This document shows, one piece after another, positions 45,772-54,686 of a stretch of DNA of 64,000 nucleotides. The DNA is from Microbacterium sp. SL75 (lineage in GTDB: Bacteria; Actinomycetota; Actinomycetes; Actinomycetales; Microbacteriaceae). A program made the position numbers and the translations under genes. The stretch is taken from the NCBI RefSeq assembly GCF_026625865.1, contig NZ_CP113067.1, forward strand, positions 1,674,001-1,738,000, written 5' to 3'. Numbering within the stretch: position 1 is the first letter of the stretch; each line of letters begins with the position of its first letter. The notes beneath the pieces are model-generated. The model was not told the origin of the DNA. It did no database searches and saw only the letters and a program-made list of their open reading frames with translations.

Positions 45772-45942
45772 GTGAATCGCAGTGTCTTCTTCGTCGGCGC
45801 ATTGCTGGCGGGCGTGCTCATGACCTCGCTCGGCCTTCCGGTGACGCTCGGCATCAGCGCAGGCCTGTTCGTGCTCGCCGCGCTGGTCATCGCGCTTTCG
45901 CCACTGCGCAGAGCGCGCCACGGCGGCGCTTCGCGCGGCTGA
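45772..45942 (+). CDS. Small two-helix membrane protein (56 aa)
   Basis: From GTG 45772 the product has two hydrophobic helices (VFFVGALLAGVLMTSLGL and ISAGLFVLAALVIALSPL) and a basic tail (RRARHGG). It has no known family. Its stop abuts the stop of the convergent agmatine deiminase gene. Confidence 0.5.
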   Translation: MNRSVFFVGALLAGVLMTSLGLPVTLGISAGLFVLAALVIALSPLRRARHGGASRG

Positions 45943-47010
45943 TCACCGCGAACCCGCCGCCCGGGCGGATGACACCCGCGGCTGCTGCTGCGTGATGCAG
46001 TGGATGCCGCCACCTCGGTCGAAGATGGGCCGCGAGTCGACCGTGACCACCCGCCGGCCCGGATAGGCGTCGGCGATGATCTCGCGAGCGCGCGCGTCGG
46101 ACGCGTCGTCGCCGAAGCCGCAGAGCACGACTCCGTCGTTGGTGACGAGGTGGTTGATGTAGCTCCAGTCGAGCCACCCCTCGTCGTCGCGAAGCGCGGA
46201 GGGGGCCGGGATGCCGGTGAGGGTGACGCTGCGGCCCCGCTCGGCGAACGCGGTCTCGAGTTCGCGTCGCACGAGACGTGACACCTCGAAGTCGGGGTGG
46301 GAGGCATCCGTCTGCTCGTGGAGGAGAACATGGTCGGGCGCGGCGAAGGTGGCGACGATGTCGACGTGCCCGTTGGTGCCGAGGTCGTCGTAGTCGCGGG
46401 TCAGGCCGCGCGAGAGCCAGATGGCATCCGTCGCGCCGATCGTCCGGGTCATCTCGGCCTCGACGCGGGCACGGTCGGCGAAGGGGTTGCGGCGCGGGTC
46501 GAGCTGCACGGTCTCGGTGAGCAGGACGGTGCCGGTGCCGTCGACGTGGAGCCCGCCGCCCTCGGCGACGAGGAGAGAGTCGATGCGCTCGGCTCCCGCG
46601 TGCTCGGCGACGACGCGGGCGATGCCGGCGGACTTCTGCCATTCGGCCCAGCCGGGTGCGCCCCACCCGTTGAAGATCCAGTCGACCGCCCGGGTGTCCT
46701 CGGCGCCGAGGACACCCGGGCGGTCGGGGTCGACGACGAAGGTGGGCCCCACGTCGCGCATCCAGAACTCGTCGAGCGGGGCTTCGACGATCTCGATGTC
46801 GGCGGAGAGCATGTGGCGGGCCCGAGCCACCTCGGTGGGGTCGACGATCATCGTCACCGGCTCGAACTGCCGCACGGCGTGCGCGACGTCGGTCCAGGCC
46901 CGGTAGCCCTGCTCACGGGATTCCGCGCCCTCCCCGAGGGTGATGCCTTCGCGGGGAAACGCCATCCAGGTGCGCTCGTGCGGGGCGGATTCTGCGGGCA
47001 TGCGCCACAT
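45943..47010 (-). CDS. aguA: Agmatine deiminase/peptidylarginine deiminase family
   Basis: This enzyme hydrolyses agmatine to N-carbamoylputrescine and ammonia. The 355-aa protein has the PF04371 motifs: HERTWMAFP near the start, FWMRDVGPTFVVD, GGGLHVDG, NGHVDIVATF and the catalytic Cys in GGGIHCITQQQP near the C-terminus. AAGGAA lies before the ATG at 47010. It is the second gene of an operon behind an amidase, 25 bp downstream. Confidence 0.88.
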   Translation of the reverse strand: MWRMPAESAPHERTWMAFPREGITLGEGAESREQGYRAWTDVAHAVRQFEPVTMIVDPTEVARARHMLSADIEIVEAPLDEFWMRDVGPTFVVDPDRPGVLGAEDTRAVDWIFNGWGAPGWAEWQKSAGIARVVAEHAGAERIDSLLVAEGGGLHVDGTGTVLLTETVQLDPRRNPFADRARVEAEMTRTIGATDAIWLSRGLTRDYDDLGTNGHVDIVATFAAPDHVLLHEQTDASHPDFEVSRLVRRELETAFAERGRSVTLTGIPAPSALRDDEGWLDWSYINHLVTNDGVVLCGFGDDASDARAREIIADAYPGRRVVTVDSRPIFDRGGGIHCITQQQPRVSSARAAGSR

Positions 47011-47035
47011 GTGGTGTTCCTTCTGGGGTGCGGTG

Positions 47036-49060
47036 TCAGAGCGGGGAGCTGGCGGTGGTGGCGAGGTCGCCGGCGACGGCGCCGTCCTCGTCGCGGACGA
47101 CCACGACGACAAGGGGGCCGTAGGGGGCGATCCAGGGGCTCGCGGCGCTCGCGTGCGCCGCGGCAGAGACGCGGGCGGTGCCGCGGAGGCGGCTTCCGTC
47201 CAGGTTCGCCTCGACGCGGGCGCCGTCGACGTAGGCGGCGGTGTCGCGAGCCGATCCGCCCGTCACGGTGGCGCTGAAGCGCACCACGGTCTCGTCGCCG
47301 TCCGTCTCGGTCTCGACCGCATCGACGACGACCCGCAGGCCTCCCGCGGCGACCGGTCGCGTCGTGGTGAAGACGGCCTCGTCGGGCAGCGCCGGCGTGC
47401 GCGGGGGCGTCGTGCGGCGCTCGCCGAGAGCGGTGACGGCCGATCCCAGCCGGATGAGCCGCGAGTCGCTGTACGCGGGACCGGCGATGGTCAGGCCGAC
47501 CGGCATCCCGGTGTCGTCCATCGTGCCCATCGGCACGGTCACGGTCGGGATGCCGAGATGGCGGGGGACGAGGTTGCCGTTGGACACCCAGACGCCGTTA
47601 CGCCATGCGATGTCAGCCGAGCCGGGGGCGACATCGGCGTCCGCGGGGCCCACGTCGGACTGCGTGGGGAAGATGACGGCGTCGAAGCCGCCCTCTTGCA
47701 TCCACTCCTCGAAGTCGACGCGGCGGGTGTGCTCGAGGCCGCGCAGGCCCGCTTCGAGGCTCGCCACCTCGCGCCAGTCGGGCTCCCACTCCCGGGCCCG
47801 TGCCACGTAGTCGCCGATGTCGTAAGAGATGTCGTAGTGCCAGATGCCGTAGCGGTCGGGGAGGGCTCCCGCAGGGTGGGGGAAGATGCGCGCCGCGTCG
47901 ACGTCGGCGAGACGATTCAGCCCCGGATCGCCGTTCTGGCGGAGGAAGGCGTCCATGGCCCACACGGCGAGGTCTCCCACCTCGGCGTCGAGGAACTCCC
48001 GGGTGACGAAGCCGCGGTCGAGGAAGTCCTCGTCGCCGGGGTGCAGTTTCTCGTACCGGTCGACCACCGGGAAGTCGGTCTCGACCACCTCGGCGCCCGC
48101 GGCTTCGAGGTCGGTGCGCAGATCGCCCCAGAGTCGCATGACGCTGTCTCGTGTGACGATCGGTGACTCGTTGTCGGGGTCGCCGTTGATGTAGATGCGC
48201 GGGACGGCGAGGCGCAGCCCCGCGAGCGGCAGCGGCTCGAGCTCGCTGAACGACGCGGGGCGCACCTCGGAGGGACGCGGCAGGGCGATCCAGGGCTGCG
48301 AGCGCCAGAGGTCTCCCTCGGTCACCGGATCGTCGGCCACGATCGCGTCGAGCACGACGCGCAGGTCGTCCATCGAGCGGGTGTGCGGCACGACGACGTC
48401 CATGGTCGGTACGAGCGGCCAGTTCCCCCGCACCGAGATCACCCCGCGCGACGGGGTGTACGCGACGAGCGCGTTGTGCGAGGCGGGGGCGCGGCCCGAC
48501 GACCACGTCTCTTCGCCGAGGCCGAAGGCGGCGAAGCTGGCCGCAGTGGCGGTGCCCGACCCGTTGGAAGAGCCCGACCCGAACGCCGACGGCAGAAAAT
48601 CGGCGTTGTAGGGCGACTCGGCGCGGCCGTAGACGCCGCGCTGCATGCCGCCCGCGGCCATCGGGGGCATGTTCGTCAGTCCGAGGAACACCGCCCCGCT
48701 CGCGCGCAGTCGCTCGATCGCGAAGGCGTCGTCGCCCGCCACCAGGTCGGCGAAGGCCGGCGACCCCGAGGCCACGGTCAATCCGGTGACGCGGTAGCTG
48801 TCCTTCGCGGTGAACGGGATGCCGTCGAGCGGGCCGAGTGTCTCGCCCCGGGCTCGGCGCTGGTCGGCATCGCGGGCTTGCGCGAACGCGCGCGGGTTCA
48901 GGACGGGCACGGCGTTGAGGCGGATGCCGGCCCGGTCGTAGGCCGCGATGCGGTTGAGGTAGCGGGCCACGAGCTCGACGCTCGTGACGGTTCCGGAGTC
49001 GAGGGTGGCGCGCAGGCGGGCGACGTCGGCTTCGACGACGGTGAAGTCCTCGGTGGTCAT
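47036..49060 (-). CDS. Amidase signature-family hydrolase
   Basis: The 674-aa enzyme has the Ser-cisSer-Lys triad regions: GIPFTAKDSYRVTG (Lys), GSGSSNGSGTATAASFAAFGLGEET (Ser pair) and RGVYGRAESPYNADF. It is longer than usual (~480-550 aa) because of a C-terminal extension of ~120 residues that looks beta-rich (RVVVDAVETETDGDETVVRFSATVTGG). There is no signal peptide. Pairing with agmatine deiminase suggests catabolism of an amide or guanidino compound. The start is leaderless. Confidence 0.85.
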   Translation of the reverse strand: MTTEDFTVVEADVARLRATLDSGTVTSVELVARYLNRIAAYDRAGIRLNAVPVLNPRAFAQARDADQRRARGETLGPLDGIPFTAKDSYRVTGLTVASGSPAFADLVAGDDAFAIERLRASGAVFLGLTNMPPMAAGGMQRGVYGRAESPYNADFLPSAFGSGSSNGSGTATAASFAAFGLGEETWSSGRAPASHNALVAYTPSRGVISVRGNWPLVPTMDVVVPHTRSMDDLRVVLDAIVADDPVTEGDLWRSQPWIALPRPSEVRPASFSELEPLPLAGLRLAVPRIYINGDPDNESPIVTRDSVMRLWGDLRTDLEAAGAEVVETDFPVVDRYEKLHPGDEDFLDRGFVTREFLDAEVGDLAVWAMDAFLRQNGDPGLNRLADVDAARIFPHPAGALPDRYGIWHYDISYDIGDYVARAREWEPDWREVASLEAGLRGLEHTRRVDFEEWMQEGGFDAVIFPTQSDVGPADADVAPGSADIAWRNGVWVSNGNLVPRHLGIPTVTVPMGTMDDTGMPVGLTIAGPAYSDSRLIRLGSAVTALGERRTTPPRTPALPDEAVFTTTRPVAAGGLRVVVDAVETETDGDETVVRFSATVTGGSARDTAAYVDGARVEANLDGSRLRGTARVSAAAHASAASPWIAPYGPLVVVVVRDEDGAVAGDLATTASSPL

Positions 49061-49088
49061 GGCGGTAAACATACACTGTTTGTTTTAT
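49061..49088. promoter_or_regulatory. Divergent promoter/operator of amidase and TetR genes
   Basis: The -10 TATGTT of the amidase gene (complement of 49068-49073) lies 7 nt from its ATG. The short region holds AAACA...TGTTT and ACATA...TATGT inverted repeats, a likely TetR operator that covers both starts. Confidence 0.5.
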
Positions 49089-49769
49089 GTGTGCGAGAGT
49101 GGACTCGGAGCCTGCGCCCGCAGGCTCGCACCGACCCGGGAGACCGCCATCGCCAGACCGCACACGCCGCTGCTGAGCCGCGATCTGATCGCGCGAACCG
49201 CCCTCGCCCTGGTCGACCGTCACGGACCCGACGGGGCGAGCATCCGTCGCGTCGCCGCACGCCTCGGGGTCAACCCCGCGTCTTTGTACAACCACGTCCC
49301 CAACCGCGCGGCCATGGTCGAGGACGTCCGCGCCCTCGTGTCGGCGCCCATCGACTCGCAGCCGCTGCGGGAGCTGCCCTGGGAAGACGCGCTCCGCGCC
49401 TGGGGACGCTCGTACCGTCGTGCCTTCGCCCGGCATGCCCGTGTCGTGCCGCTGCTGATGACGGAGCGCGCGTCGGCCCCCGTCCTCCTCGCGCAGTACG
49501 AGGACTTCGCGGCGGCCGCCGAGGCCGCCGGGTGGACGCTGCGCGATGTCATCCCGCTGCTGACCGCCTTCGAGTCCTTCATCCTCGGCAGCGTCCTCGA
49601 CATGTCGGGGCCCTCCGTGGTGTTCGACCCCACGGGCCAGGAAGAGGCGTTCCCGCGCTTCTCGGCGGCTTTCGACACCCTCGCCGACGAAGACCCGGAG
49701 GACCCCGTGGCCACCCGCGCCTTCGAGCTCGGGCTCGACATGCTGATCGCCTCCGCTCGGCCCCGCTGA
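49089..49769 (+). CDS. TetR-family transcriptional regulator
   Basis: The 226-aa protein has the TetR HTH (LSRDLIARTALALVDRHGPDGASIRRVAARLGVNPASLYNHVPNRAAMVEDV) and a helical ligand domain of the TetR_C type seen beside drug or catabolic genes. The GTG at 49089 fits the divergent promoter; a longer reading begins inside the amidase gene. It probably represses the amidase operon. Confidence 0.85.
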   Translation: MCESGLGACARRLAPTRETAIARPHTPLLSRDLIARTALALVDRHGPDGASIRRVAARLGVNPASLYNHVPNRAAMVEDVRALVSAPIDSQPLRELPWEDALRAWGRSYRRAFARHARVVPLLMTERASAPVLLAQYEDFAAAAEAAGWTLRDVIPLLTAFESFILGSVLDMSGPSVVFDPTGQEEAFPRFSAAFDTLADEDPEDPVATRAFELGLDMLIASARPR

Positions 49770-49838
49770 CGCCGAACCCGCATTCGGGCGCAGGGCAAGT
49801 CCTGGCTCGAGGGGATCCCGACCTGGGACGATTCCGGA

Positions 49839-50519
49839 ATGGATGCCACCACGGACGAGCCCGCGATCCTCCCCGACCGGCCGAGGTCCGACGCGCGCCG
49901 TCCGGTCGCCCTGGTCGTGGGCATCGTCGCGACCGTGCTCTTCGTGGCGCTGCGACTGGCCGTCGATCTCGACGGGGGAGCGCCGCTGGCGTTCGACCAG
50001 TGGTGGGACGACACGATGGCCGCGCTCGCCGACCCGGTCGCGGTCATCGTCGCGTGGATCCCCGCCATCGTGGGCGGCACGATCGGAATGATCGTCATCG
50101 GCATCACGACCGCCGTCGTCTTCCTCCTGGTCAAGCGCCCGTGGGATGCGCTGAACGTCGCGGCATCCATCGCCCTGGTCGTGCTCATCGGCGCGCCCCT
50201 CGCCGCTGTCATCGCACGAGCCCGACCGATGGATTCGCTGGCCGAGACCCAGGCGACCTCGTTCCCCTCGGGCCACACCGCCGTCGCGACGACGATCGCG
50301 GTGACGCTCGCGCTGATCCTCCGCCGCGGCTGGATCTGGGCGGCAGGCGCCGTCTGGGTGCTGCTGATGATGTGGAGCCGCACCTACCTGCACGCGCACT
50401 GGCTCAGCGACGTCACGGCGGGTTTCCTGGAGGGAGTGGCGGTGGCCACCCTCGTCTGGGCGCTGGTCGAGGTGTGGCGTGTGCGCCGCGCGCAACGCCT
50501 GGTGGCGGCGTCCGGCTGA
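49839..50519 (+). CDS. PAP2-family membrane phosphatase
   Basis: The 226-aa protein has about six helices and the PAP2 motifs SFPSGHTA (active-site His) and RTYLHAHWLSDVTAG. The first motif (KxxxxxxRP) is reduced to ARARPMDSL. It should hydrolyse lipid phosphates or undecaprenyl pyrophosphate outside the membrane. Confidence 0.87.
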   Translation: MDATTDEPAILPDRPRSDARRPVALVVGIVATVLFVALRLAVDLDGGAPLAFDQWWDDTMAALADPVAVIVAWIPAIVGGTIGMIVIGITTAVVFLLVKRPWDALNVAASIALVVLIGAPLAAVIARARPMDSLAETQATSFPSGHTAVATTIAVTLALILRRGWIWAAGAVWVLLMMWSRTYLHAHWLSDVTAGFLEGVAVATLVWALVEVWRVRRAQRLVAASG

Positions 50520-50523
50520 GCGC

Positions 50524-50529
50524 TAGGGT
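50524..50529 (+). promoter_or_regulatory. Leaderless-type -10 element TAGGGT
   Basis: TAGGGT lies 6 nt before the ATG at 50536 and just after the PAP2 stop. Confidence 0.5.
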
Positions 50530-50535
50530 TCCCGG

Positions 50536-51339
50536 ATGACCAGCGCCTCCGCCGCCGCCGACAAAGCCCAGGATTCGACCGCCTTCCGCGTCGCCGCACG
50601 CGTCGGCTACGTGGTCCTCGGGCTTCTGCACCTGCTGATCGGGGTGATCGCGGTGTCTCTTGCGACCGGGAGCGGCGGCGACAGCGCCGACCAGAGCGGA
50701 GCCCTGCAACAGGTGGCCGAGGCTCCGGCGGGCAAGGTACTGCTCTGGGTCGTCGTCGTCGGGCTCGTGGCGCTTGCCGTCTGGCAGGTCGTGGATGCCG
50801 TCGCCGAGCGCGACCCCGACGAGAAGAAGCGCTGGGCGCACCGCGCGAAATACGTGGGAACGGCCGTCGCGTACGGGGCGATCGCCGTCACCGGCTTCAC
50901 GATCGTCTCGGGCGGACAATCGGACTCCTCGCAGTCGTCGCGCACTCTCAGCGCGCAGCTTCTCGCCATGCCCGGGGGCATCGTCCTCCTGGTCGTCGTC
51001 GGGCTGGCGGTGGCGGTGATCGGCGTCGCCTTCGTCGTGCGCGGTGTCACCAAGGCCTTCATGAAGAACCTGTCGAGCCCGGGCGGGACGGCGGGGCGTG
51101 GCATCCGGACCTTCGGAATGATCGGTTATGTCGCCAAGGGGATCGCGGTGGGCGTCGCCGGCGTCCTCTTCATCGTCGCGGCCTTCTCGCATGACCCGAA
51201 CGCGGCCGGCGGCATCGACTCGGCGCTGCGCTCGCTCGCGAGCCTGCCGTTCGGGCAGGTCGTCCTGTGGCTCGTGGGCGCGGGGCTCGTCGTGTACGGG
51301 CTCTTCTGCTTCGCCCGGGCCCGGTACGCCCGGATGTGA
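50536..51339 (+). CDS. DUF1206 six-helix membrane protein
   Basis: The 267-aa protein carries three repeats of a two-helix unit with the DUF1206 pattern (ARVGYVVLGLLHLLIG; HRAKYVGTAVAYGAIAVTGF; GMIGYVAKGIAVGVAGVLF). Its role is unknown; the family is common in actinobacteria. It has its own leaderless start. Confidence 0.85.
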   Translation: MTSASAAADKAQDSTAFRVAARVGYVVLGLLHLLIGVIAVSLATGSGGDSADQSGALQQVAEAPAGKVLLWVVVVGLVALAVWQVVDAVAERDPDEKKRWAHRAKYVGTAVAYGAIAVTGFTIVSGGQSDSSQSSRTLSAQLLAMPGGIVLLVVVGLAVAVIGVAFVVRGVTKAFMKNLSSPGGTAGRGIRTFGMIGYVAKGIAVGVAGVLFIVAAFSHDPNAAGGIDSALRSLASLPFGQVVLWLVGAGLVVYGLFCFARARYARM

Positions 51340-51348
51340 GCGCGTTGA

Positions 51349-52155
51349 TCAGGGAGTGACGACGGTCACGCCGGCTTCGGCGAGGGCGGCGGACAGCTCG
51401 GGTGACGGCTCGGCGTCGGTGATGAGGTAGTCGGCCTTCTCGAGGGGGCCCACCTGGGCGAACAAGCGTCGGTCGAGCTTCGAGGAGTCGGCCAGGATCG
51501 CGGTGCGATCCGCGCGCTGGATCATCTCGCTCATCATGGTCGCGTCGCCGAGGTTGCTGGTCGAGAAGCCGGAGCCGTCGACCGCGCCGACCGCGATGAG
51601 GGCGTAGTCGCAGCGGATGTCGACCTCGGGGGTGTGCGAGTTCATCGCCAGGGTCACCGGGCCGGTCGTGGCCTGGGTGATGGTGCGGACCGCGCCGCCG
51701 AAGATGTAGAGATCGCGGAACACGCTGGGGGAGATCTCGGCGGGGATGCGCAGGTTGTTCGTCGCGATCGTGAGGTTCCGGTGATTGCGCAGGGCTCGGG
51801 CGACCGCCAGCGTCGTGGTGCCGGCGTTGAGCATGAGGACGGATCCGTCCTCGATGAGGTCGGCGGCGAGCGCGGCGATGCGCTCCTTCTCGGAGATCTG
51901 CATCTGCAGGCGTACGTCGAGGCCGCGGTCGCGGCCGGGGACCGACATCGCACTGACGGCACCGCCGTGTGTGCGCACGACGATCCCTTCGCGATCGAGC
52001 TGGTCGAGGTCGCGGCGGACCGTGTCGATCGAGACGCCGAAGTGCGAGGCGAGGTCGACGACGGTCACCTGGCCCGACTCGGCGACGTAGGCGGCCAGCT
52101 CGGCTTTGCGGCCCGCGGGGAGCCGTCGCTTGACCGTGGCGGTGGATGCGTCCAT
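51349..52155 (-). CDS. DeoR-family sugar regulator
   Basis: The 268-aa protein has the DeoR HTH (VTVVDLASHFGVSIDTVRRDLDQLDREGIVVRTHGGAV) and the sugar-phosphate domain (NAGTTTLAVARAL, YALIAVGAVD, DSSKLDRR). It is divergent from the ABC sugar transporter operon and likely represses it until a sugar phosphate binds. ATG 52155 is preferred over upstream in-frame ATGs, which would extend into the intergenic operators. Confidence 0.9.
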   Translation of the reverse strand: MDASTATVKRRLPAGRKAELAAYVAESGQVTVVDLASHFGVSIDTVRRDLDQLDREGIVVRTHGGAVSAMSVPGRDRGLDVRLQMQISEKERIAALAADLIEDGSVLMLNAGTTTLAVARALRNHRNLTIATNNLRIPAEISPSVFRDLYIFGGAVRTITQATTGPVTLAMNSHTPEVDIRCDYALIAVGAVDGSGFSTSNLGDATMMSEMIQRADRTAILADSSKLDRRLFAQVGPLEKADYLITDAEPSPELSAALAEAGVTVVTP

Positions 52156-52201
52156 GCCGTCATCTCTAGCACAGAGCGGCATGTCGGTCCGCAGAATTTG
52201 T

Positions 52202-52370
52202 GCGAAAACGGCAGAGAACAGCACTCCAAGCCCGTTGTTTGCGGACATTGACGCGGTCTCCTGCCGGAATTATCACGGATCTGCATCGAGCTCTTGCGGC
52301 TTCTTGCAAAGGGGCGCATACTCGTGCTGAAAGACGCAAGAACGCGCAGAACAGCGCGAAATGCGGCAGA
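52202..52370. promoter_or_regulatory. Repeated GCGAAA-n-CGGCAGA operator sites
   Basis: GCGAAAACGGCAGA (52202-52215) and GCGAAATGCGGCAGA (52356-52370) are near-identical, and each lies next to an AGAACAGC. They flank the predicted promoter in the 233-bp divergent region and are good DeoR operator candidates. Confidence 0.5.
52294..52322 (+). promoter_or_regulatory. Sigma-A-type promoter of the sugar operon
   Basis: TTGCGG (-35, 52294-52299) and CATACT (-10, 52317-52322) are 17 bp apart, about 65 bp before the binding-protein start. Confidence 0.5.
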
Positions 52371-52388
52371 TCTCAACGAGGAGAAATG

Positions 52389-53681
52389 ATGGACAACAGC
52401 GGGCGCCGGCGTCGGAACGCCATCAAGCTCGTCGGTGCCGCGGCAGCGGCCACGACCCTCCTGGCGATGGCGGGGTGCTCGTCGAACGATTCGGGAGCGT
52501 CGTCGGACGGGAACGTCACGATCGAGTTCGCCCAGTGGTGGGAGCCGGAGCTCGGCGACGGAGCGTTCCGCGGACTCATGGACGAGTTCGAGAAGGAGAA
52601 CCCCGGTATCAAGGTCGACCTCGTCAGCGGGCCCTACGCCTCTACGAAGGAGCAGCTCTTCGCCGGGGCGGCATCCGGCACCATGCCCGACGTCGTCGGT
52701 CTCGACGGTGCGTGGGTCAGCGACTTCGCCAAGCAGGGCGTGATCGCCGATCTGTCGAAGCTGATGAGCGACTCCGGCTACGACGACAGCCAGCTCGCCA
52801 GCCAGATCAAGGTCGACGGCAGCACCTACATGATCCCCGTGGTCAACTTCGTCTACCCCATGTTCACCAACGACGGGCTGCTCTCGCAGGCCGGTGTCAG
52901 CTCTCCGCCGTCGACTCGCACGGAGTTCGCCGACGCGGCGAAGAAGATCAAGGCCCTCGGCGGAGACGTGTCGGGGTGGGTCCTCCCGCTCTCGCTCGAA
53001 GCCCCCAACGGCGTGCAGAACGACGTCATGTCATGGGTGTGGGCCTCGGGCGGGTCGATGCTGAAGGACGGCAAGCCCGACCTGACGAACAAGGCCGTGA
53101 CCTCGGCCACCGACTACATCCAGCAGCTCTGGGAGGACGGGGTCATCGCTCCCGGATCCTTCACGATGAAGGAGCAGGACAAGGTCGAGGAGTTCACCAA
53201 CGGACGTGTCGGCATGATGATCGACTCGCTGGCCCACATCAATCTGATCCGACAGTCGAACCCCGACCTGAAGTTCTCGATCTCGGCGATCCCGGCCGAA
53301 GACGGCTTCACCGGAGAGCGCGGCATCCCCTACGCCTCGTGGGGCATCGGCGTGGCCGAGAACTCGCAGCACAAGGATGCCGCCTTCAAGCTCGTGCAGT
53401 TCCTGATGGGCAAGGACGTCAACAGCGAGCTGTCGACGATGGCCAAGGCGTTCCCCGGCAACACCGAGAGCGTGCCGACCTTCGTCGCGGACGACGAGCT
53501 GTTCAAGACGGCGTTCGACATCTACAAGAAGGGCTACCCGGCGAACGAGTTCACGGGTCTGCCCGTCGCCGAGGAGCTCATGCGACAGTTCGGCACCCAG
53601 TTCCAGTCGGCTCTCGACGGACAGCAGTCGATGAGCGACGCGCTCACCAAGACGCAGGACGAATGGACGTCGGAGTTCTGA
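52389..53681 (+). CDS. ABC transporter sugar-binding lipoprotein (CUT1)
   Basis: The 430-aa extracellular protein has a lipobox (LLAMAGCSSN) and the SBP family 1 pattern (IEFAQWWEPELGDGAFRGLMDEFEKENPGIKVDLV, GAASGTMPDVVGLDGAWVSDFAKQG). It captures a mono- or oligosaccharide for the two permeases that follow. GAGGAG lies 4 nt before ATG 52389; the ATG one codon earlier is too close. No ATPase gene is in the window; CUT1 systems often share MsiK. Confidence 0.92.
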   Translation: MDNSGRRRRNAIKLVGAAAAATTLLAMAGCSSNDSGASSDGNVTIEFAQWWEPELGDGAFRGLMDEFEKENPGIKVDLVSGPYASTKEQLFAGAASGTMPDVVGLDGAWVSDFAKQGVIADLSKLMSDSGYDDSQLASQIKVDGSTYMIPVVNFVYPMFTNDGLLSQAGVSSPPSTRTEFADAAKKIKALGGDVSGWVLPLSLEAPNGVQNDVMSWVWASGGSMLKDGKPDLTNKAVTSATDYIQQLWEDGVIAPGSFTMKEQDKVEEFTNGRVGMMIDSLAHINLIRQSNPDLKFSISAIPAEDGFTGERGIPYASWGIGVAENSQHKDAAFKLVQFLMGKDVNSELSTMAKAFPGNTESVPTFVADDELFKTAFDIYKKGYPANEFTGLPVAEELMRQFGTQFQSALDGQQSMSDALTKTQDEWTSEF

Positions 53682-53695
53682 TCCGACCCCGAACC

Positions 53696-53733
53696 GGGAT
53701 GCCGCACCGCCACCGCTCGCGGTGCGGCATCCC
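53696..53733 (+). terminator. 15-bp perfect hairpin between binding protein and permease genes
   Basis: GGGATGCCGCACCGC pairs with GCGGTGCGGCATCCC around an 8-nt loop. With no T tract it is likely an mRNA-stabilising or partial-termination hairpin that keeps the binding protein in excess. Confidence 0.7.
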
Positions 53734-53754
53734 GCTCAGCGAAAGCCGCACATC

Positions 53755-54684
53755 ATGACCATGCGCACTCTCACACCCCCCGACACCGAGGTGATCGTCA
53801 CCGGACGACCCGCCTCCCGCCGCACCCGGCAGCTGCGCAAGGCCGGCGAGGCCTACGCGTTCCTGTCTCCGACGCTGATCCTGTTGTTCGTCCTGATGAT
53901 CGTCCCGATCGTCATGGTGATCGGGTACTCGTTCCAGGACAACGTCATCCTCAACAAGAGCCCCGAGGTCGTGGGTCTCGACAACTACATCGCGATCCTC
54001 AACGACTCCGGCTTTTGGAAGGCGACGGGCAACACCCTCTTCTTCACCCTCACGAGCGTCGCCGCGCACCTCGTGCTCGGACTCTCGTTCGCCCTCCTGC
54101 TCAACAGCCGGCTCATCGGCGCGGTCCCCCGGGCGATCTTCCGCGGGCTCTACGTGCTCCCGTGGCTTTTCACGGTCGCCGTCATCGCCGTGCTGTGGCG
54201 CATGCTGCTCGCCCCGAACGGCATCGTCAACTTCCTGCTCCACACGAACATCGAGTGGCTCGCCTCGCCGCAACTGGCGCTGGGGACGGTCACCTTCATC
54301 AACATCTGGGCCGGTTACCCGTTCTTCATGGTGAGCCTGCTCGCCGGTCTCCAGGGGATCCCGAGCGACCTCTACGAGGCCGCGACCGTCGACGGTGCCA
54401 GCCCCGTGCAGCGCTTCTGGAACGTCACCGTCCCCCAGCTGCGTCCCATCATCGTGAGCCTGCTGTTGCTCGACCTCATCTGGACCTCGCAGCAGTTCGC
54501 CCTCATCTGGCTGACCACGGGCGGCGGTCCCATCGACGTCACCGAGATGCTCAGCACCTTCACCTACAAGCTCGCATTCGCGAAGTACGACTTCTCGATG
54601 GCCTCCACCTCGGCGGTGCTGGTCCTGGCGATGTCGATGATCATCGCGGTGCTCTACGTCCGCCACCAGAAGGCGAGGGACTGA
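53755..54684 (+). CDS. ABC sugar permease, MalF-like
   Basis: The 309-aa inner-membrane protein has six helices and the EAA loop (LYEAATVDGASPVQRFWNVTVPQLRP) that contacts the ATPase. The start may be 53755 or 53761; no strong ribosome binding site separates them. It lies 3 bp before the partner permease gene. Confidence 0.9.
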   Translation: MTMRTLTPPDTEVIVTGRPASRRTRQLRKAGEAYAFLSPTLILLFVLMIVPIVMVIGYSFQDNVILNKSPEVVGLDNYIAILNDSGFWKATGNTLFFTLTSVAAHLVLGLSFALLLNSRLIGAVPRAIFRGLYVLPWLFTVAVIAVLWRMLLAPNGIVNFLLHTNIEWLASPQLALGTVTFINIWAGYPFFMVSLLAGLQGIPSDLYEAATVDGASPVQRFWNVTVPQLRPIIVSLLLLDLIWTSQQFALIWLTTGGGPIDVTEMLSTFTYKLAFAKYDFSMASTSAVLVLAMSMIIAVLYVRHQKARD

Positions 54685-54686
54685 CC

